Source: Pseudomonas khorasanensis
GTDB lineage: Bacteria; Pseudomonadota; Gammaproteobacteria; Pseudomonadales; Pseudomonadaceae
DNA: 64,000 nt
Reading direction: 5' to 3'
Assembly (NCBI RefSeq): GCF_014268505.2
Contig: NZ_JABWQP020000014.1
Location: 54,441-118,440 of the forward strand
Part shown: piece by piece, positions 61,251 to 64,000 of the stretch
How positions within the stretch are numbered: position 1 is the stretch's first letter
Layout of the letters: the number at the start of each line of letters is the position of its first letter
The notes under the pieces: model-generated
Told to the model about the DNA's origin: nothing
What the model saw: only the letters and a program-made list of their open reading frames with translations
Database searches by the model: none
Made by a program: the position numbers and the translations under genes

Positions 61251-61485
61251 CCACTCTCCGAAAAGAATACGGGGGTAATTTCACGACAACGAAGCGAAAT
61301 CACCGACGAAAACAGAGCGCCTGGAGCGCTGATAAAGTGCGAGAGACTGGCACAGTGATGGCATTGTGACCACCCCTCGGTCTCTGGCGGCCTTTACAGA
61401 CAACCATAAGTCTTTGTAGTTCTTGGCTTTTCTTATAAATCTACAGCTCTGATATGCTTTCCGGCCTTCGGCCCGAGGTAGCACC

Positions 61486-62292
61486 ATGCAACTCATCGAT
61501 ATCGGCGTCAACCTGACCAACCCCAGTTTCGCCGACAAACACCAGGCCGTACTCGACCGCGCCTACGCCGCCGGCGTCTGCCAATTGGTGCTGACCGGCA
61601 CCAGCGTCGAGGGCAGCGAGCAGGCGTTCGAGCTGTGCCAGCAACTTGATGAAAGCCGCCAGCGACTGTTTGCCACCGCCGGCATTCACCCACATTCGGC
61701 CAGCGACTGGAACGCTGATAGCGCAAGCCGTTTGCGCAGTCTGCTGAACGAACCCGGCGTGGTCGCAGTGGGTGAATGCGGGCTGGATTTCAACCGCGAT
61801 TTCTCGCCTCGTGCGCAACAGGAAAAAGTCCTCGAAGAGCATCTGGCACTGGCGGTCGAGCTGCAGCTGCCGGTGTTTTTGCATGAGCGCGACGCCAGTC
61901 AGCGCTTGCTGGAAATCCTCAAGAACTTCCGCGATCGCCTGCCCGCTGCCGTGGTGCATTGCTTTACCGGCGAGCAGAAGGCGCTGTTCAGTTATCTCGA
62001 CCTGGACTTGCATATCGGCATCACCGGCTGGATCTGCGACGAACGACGCGGGACGCACCTGCATCCGCTGGTGAAGGAAATCAAACGCGGGCGCTTGATG
62101 CTGGAAAGCGATGCACCGTATTTGCTGCCACGGACGCTGCGACCAAAACCGAAAAACGGCCGTAACGAGCCGGCCTATCTGACCGAGGTATTGCGCGAGG
62201 TGGCGCTGCATCGGGGTGAGACCGAGGATGATTTGGCCGCGCATAGCACCGCGTGTGCCCGAGGTTTCTTCAAGCTGCCCATACTCGCCTGA
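61486..62292 (+). CDS. tatD: TatD-family metal-dependent hydrolase
   Basis: Metal-dependent deoxyribonuclease-like enzyme of 268 residues, with DIGVNLTNPSF at the start, TAGIHPHSASDW, VAVGECGLDFNRD (Glu ligand), LPVFLHERDA, VVHCFTG and LESDAPYLLPR (Asp ligand). DIGVNLT at the start is typical of TatD itself, rather than YcfH or YjjV. It acts in DNA quality control and peroxide tolerance in E. coli. Short gap to a REP pair. Confidence 0.94.
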   Translation: MQLIDIGVNLTNPSFADKHQAVLDRAYAAGVCQLVLTGTSVEGSEQAFELCQQLDESRQRLFATAGIHPHSASDWNADSASRLRSLLNEPGVVAVGECGLDFNRDFSPRAQQEKVLEEHLALAVELQLPVFLHERDASQRLLEILKNFRDRLPAAVVHCFTGEQKALFSYLDLDLHIGITGWICDERRGTHLHPLVKEIKRGRLMLESDAPYLLPRTLRPKPKNGRNEPAYLTEVLREVALHRGETEDDLAAHSTACARGFFKLPILA

Positions 62293-62307
62293 CTTCACAC
62301 TTTTCCT

Positions 62308-62394
62308 GTGGGAGCGAGCCTGCTCGCGAAGGCGGTGGGTCAGGTCCCAACGGGCCGAACCACCCACCGCTTTCGCGAGCAGGCTCGCTCCCAC
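62308..62394. repeat. REP pair (REPIN), long-spacer class
   Basis: REP units in inverted order. The spacer itself has a perfect inverted repeat GCGGTGGGT/ACCCACCGC next to the REPs, so the whole element folds into one long hairpin with a loop of about 20 bases. Confidence 0.9.
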
Positions 62395-62412
62395 AAATGA
62401 AATCGGCTTCCG

Positions 62413-62454
62413 TTGATTCATATCAACGTCTACTCATCGGCATAGCGGCACAAT
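62413..62454 (+). promoter_or_regulatory. Anr/FNR box and class II promoter before the chemoreceptor
   Basis: TTGATTCATATCAA (62413-62426) fits the FNR/Anr consensus TTGAT-N4-ATCAA exactly. If it sits at -41.5, the predicted -10 falls on CACAAT (62449-62454) and the start at about 62461, 39 bases before the gene. Low-oxygen activation of the chemoreceptor is expected. Confidence 0.7.
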
Positions 62455-62499
62455 AATGGCACCTTGCCGAAACTGTTTCCGCTATCAGAGAAAACCTCC

Positions 62500-63981
62500 A
62501 TGGGTGCCTGGCTTAGCAATATCTCGCTGAAATACAAATTCTGGGCGGTCAACGCGGTCGCCTTTGTCACCACCCTGCTGTTGGTGTTGTACGCCGTACA
62601 GCTCGAACAGCAGGCCCGCAGCCACGCGGCACAAGCGTCCGCTCAGGCTCAGGCGCAGCTGCTCAAGGCCTGGCCGGCCGCGCAGCCTCTGCCTGAATCC
62701 GCTCAGGTGCTGACCTTCAAACGGGGTGAAGCGCCGCGCCTCAACGATCAGCCGCTGTTGGAAGTCACTGCGGGCAATGGCTGGAACGCCATCAATGATC
62801 TGCCGCTGTTCGGCGATAACCCGCTGTTGGGCGCCGAAGTATTCAGCCGTGCCAACGGTGAACAAGTAGCAGTTATCGCCCATGGCCCTAGCCTGAGCCA
62901 GGTCTTCAGCGAGCGGTTCGCCCACTACGCGGTAGCGGTGTTTGTTCTGATGCTGGCGATGCTTGGCGCCTCGCAATTGCTGATCCGCTTCTTGCTCAGT
63001 CAGCTCAACACCTTGAAGGACGTGATGCTGCACGTTGAAAAAACCGGCGATCTTTCGGCGCGCGTGCCATTGGCTGGCAAGGATGAAGTCGGGCAGATGG
63101 CCAATGCGTTCAACGCCATGCAGGCCGGTTATCAGCGTGTCGTGACCACGGTGGCCGACACCGCGCGGCAACTGGATGTCGGTGCCGCGCGGCTCGCATC
63201 GAGCATGAACGACGTGCGCCACGGCATGCTCGGCCAGCAGAGCGAAACCGATCAGGCCGCCACCGCGATCAACGAAATGACCGCCACCGTTTACCACATC
63301 GCCCAGCACGCCGGCGCCACTCGCGATCTGTCGAAAACCGCCGATGGCCTCGCCGGCAGTGGTCAGCATGTGGTGACGCGGGTGCAGCATTCGATTGCCG
63401 GACTGTCCAGCGGCGTGCAGCAGACGGCGCAAATGATTCAACGCCTGGCTGAGGACAGTCAGAAAATCAATGGCGTGGTCAGCGTGATTCACAGCATCAC
63501 CGAACAGACCAATCTGCTTGCGCTGAACGCCGCCATCGAAGCCGCCCGCGCCGGTGAAATGGGACGCGGTTTTGCCGTGGTCGCCGATGAAGTGCGCAAC
63601 CTCGCCAAACGCGTGCAGAGCTCCACAGACGAGATCACCACCATGGTGTCGGCACTGCAGGCCGGCACCCGCGATGCCGTGGATTTCATGCAGGAGAGTT
63701 CTTACAAGGCCGACGACTGCGTGCAACAGGCGCAGGAGGCTGGTGAGGCGTTGGCGGAAATCACCGGCGCGGTGGCGCAGATGCGCGAGAGCAACACGCA
63801 GATCGCCGTGGCGGCTGAGCAGCAGAGTCAGGTCGCCGAGGAGATGAATCGCGCGGTGCTGAGCATTCGTGACGTGACCGAGAACACGGTTCAGCAAACG
63901 GTGGATTCGGCGCAGACCAGTCATGAGTTGGCGACGCTGGCTGGGGAATTGAACAAGGCGATAGGTCAATTGAAGCTTTGA
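62500..63981 (+). CDS. Methyl-accepting chemotaxis protein
   Basis: Chemoreceptor of 493 residues: membrane helix (about 14-33), a short periplasmic domain (about 34-140), second helix (about 143-163), HAMP (about 165-220) and a cytoplasmic signalling domain with the hairpin tip AIEAARAGEMGRGFAVVADEVRNLAKR near 350. No CheR-binding pentapeptide ends it. The ligand is unknown; the small sensor domain is not one I can name. ATG 62500 has no strong ribosome site; a TTG 36 bases upstream is rejected. The window ends just after it. Confidence 0.93.
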   Translation: MGAWLSNISLKYKFWAVNAVAFVTTLLLVLYAVQLEQQARSHAAQASAQAQAQLLKAWPAAQPLPESAQVLTFKRGEAPRLNDQPLLEVTAGNGWNAINDLPLFGDNPLLGAEVFSRANGEQVAVIAHGPSLSQVFSERFAHYAVAVFVLMLAMLGASQLLIRFLLSQLNTLKDVMLHVEKTGDLSARVPLAGKDEVGQMANAFNAMQAGYQRVVTTVADTARQLDVGAARLASSMNDVRHGMLGQQSETDQAATAINEMTATVYHIAQHAGATRDLSKTADGLAGSGQHVVTRVQHSIAGLSSGVQQTAQMIQRLAEDSQKINGVVSVIHSITEQTNLLALNAAIEAARAGEMGRGFAVVADEVRNLAKRVQSSTDEITTMVSALQAGTRDAVDFMQESSYKADDCVQQAQEAGEALAEITGAVAQMRESNTQIAVAAEQQSQVAEEMNRAVLSIRDVTENTVQQTVDSAQTSHELATLAGELNKAIGQLKL

Positions 63982-64000
63982 GATCAAAAGATCGTCCGAA

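Noticed and set aside
62485..63987. 500-residue open frame on the minus strand over the chemoreceptor
   Set aside because: Antisense shadow of the signalling domain.

Overview
The window is typical chromosome of a Pseudomonas of the fluorescens group. Support comes from an 83-residue OprI lipoprotein almost identical to the P. aeruginosa form as I remember it, EF-P with Arg32 next to its rhamnosyltransferase EarP, CysB, high GC with strong third-position bias, and repeated REP elements built on GCGAGCAGGCTCGC. I see no rRNA, tRNA, insertion sequence, prophage or CRISPR array. About 68 protein genes are called, plus two broken genes.

Region by region. 0-3.3 kb: a NarX/DegS-type sensor kinase and its LuxR-type regulator, a YegS lipid kinase and a small XhlA-like membrane protein. 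3.3-7.8 kb: molybdenum cofactor genes (moeA, moaB, mobA), a YgdI/YgdR lipoprotein, an RluA-type pseudouridine synthase, a conserved unknown gene behind a good LexA box, and a glutaredoxin-like protein. 7.9-13.7 kb: a CPA2 cation/proton antiporter, the decayed end of an ammonium transporter gene, a DUF883/YqjE/YqjK-like envelope trio, an EAL phosphodiesterase and dgt. 14-25.2 kb: a signalling block with a BvgA-like regulator, a BvgS-like unorthodox kinase, a Cache-GAF-HD-GYP protein, fRMsr, a DUF815 ATPase and a second hybrid kinase. 25.2-30.9 kb: oxidative and envelope stress (ohrR, gpx, msrB, htpX), alaA, tpm and a broken DOPA-dioxygenase-like gene. 31-37.8 kb: a DbpA/DeaD-type helicase, a crotonase, a spermidine-synthase-like protein, class II DAHP synthase, YcaQ and a DUF1127 protein. 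37.9-43 kb: two LysR regulators, a TauE exporter, a second OhrR with Ohr, and a secreted esterase. 43-51.5 kb: efp/earP, a Gre-like factor, cysB, a universal stress protein, 5'-nucleotidase, a PanE-like reductase, a thioredoxin, a PilZ protein and class I DAHP synthase. 51.5-64 kb: a GNAT protein, oprI facing an L,D-transpeptidase, tesA/ybbA/ybbP, greB, DoxX, an MltF-like lytic transglycosylase, TatD and a chemoreceptor.

Most genes are housekeeping. The themes that recur are c-di-GMP and phosphorelay signalling (EAL, HD-GYP, PilZ, three kinases), repair of peroxide and methionine-oxidation damage (two OhrR regulators with different operators, Ohr, Gpx, MsrB, fRMsr), and cell-envelope upkeep. 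The best leads are regulatory: a LexA box before an unknown gene, an Anr/FNR box at class II spacing before a chemoreceptor, a hairpin that pairs the deaD start codon, a terminator-like hairpin in the msrB leader, and two distinct OhrR-type operators. The RR/BvgS-like/HD-GYP operon is the best candidate for a little-studied system: it resembles the Roc systems with HD-GYP in place of the EAL output. No wholly new system is evident.
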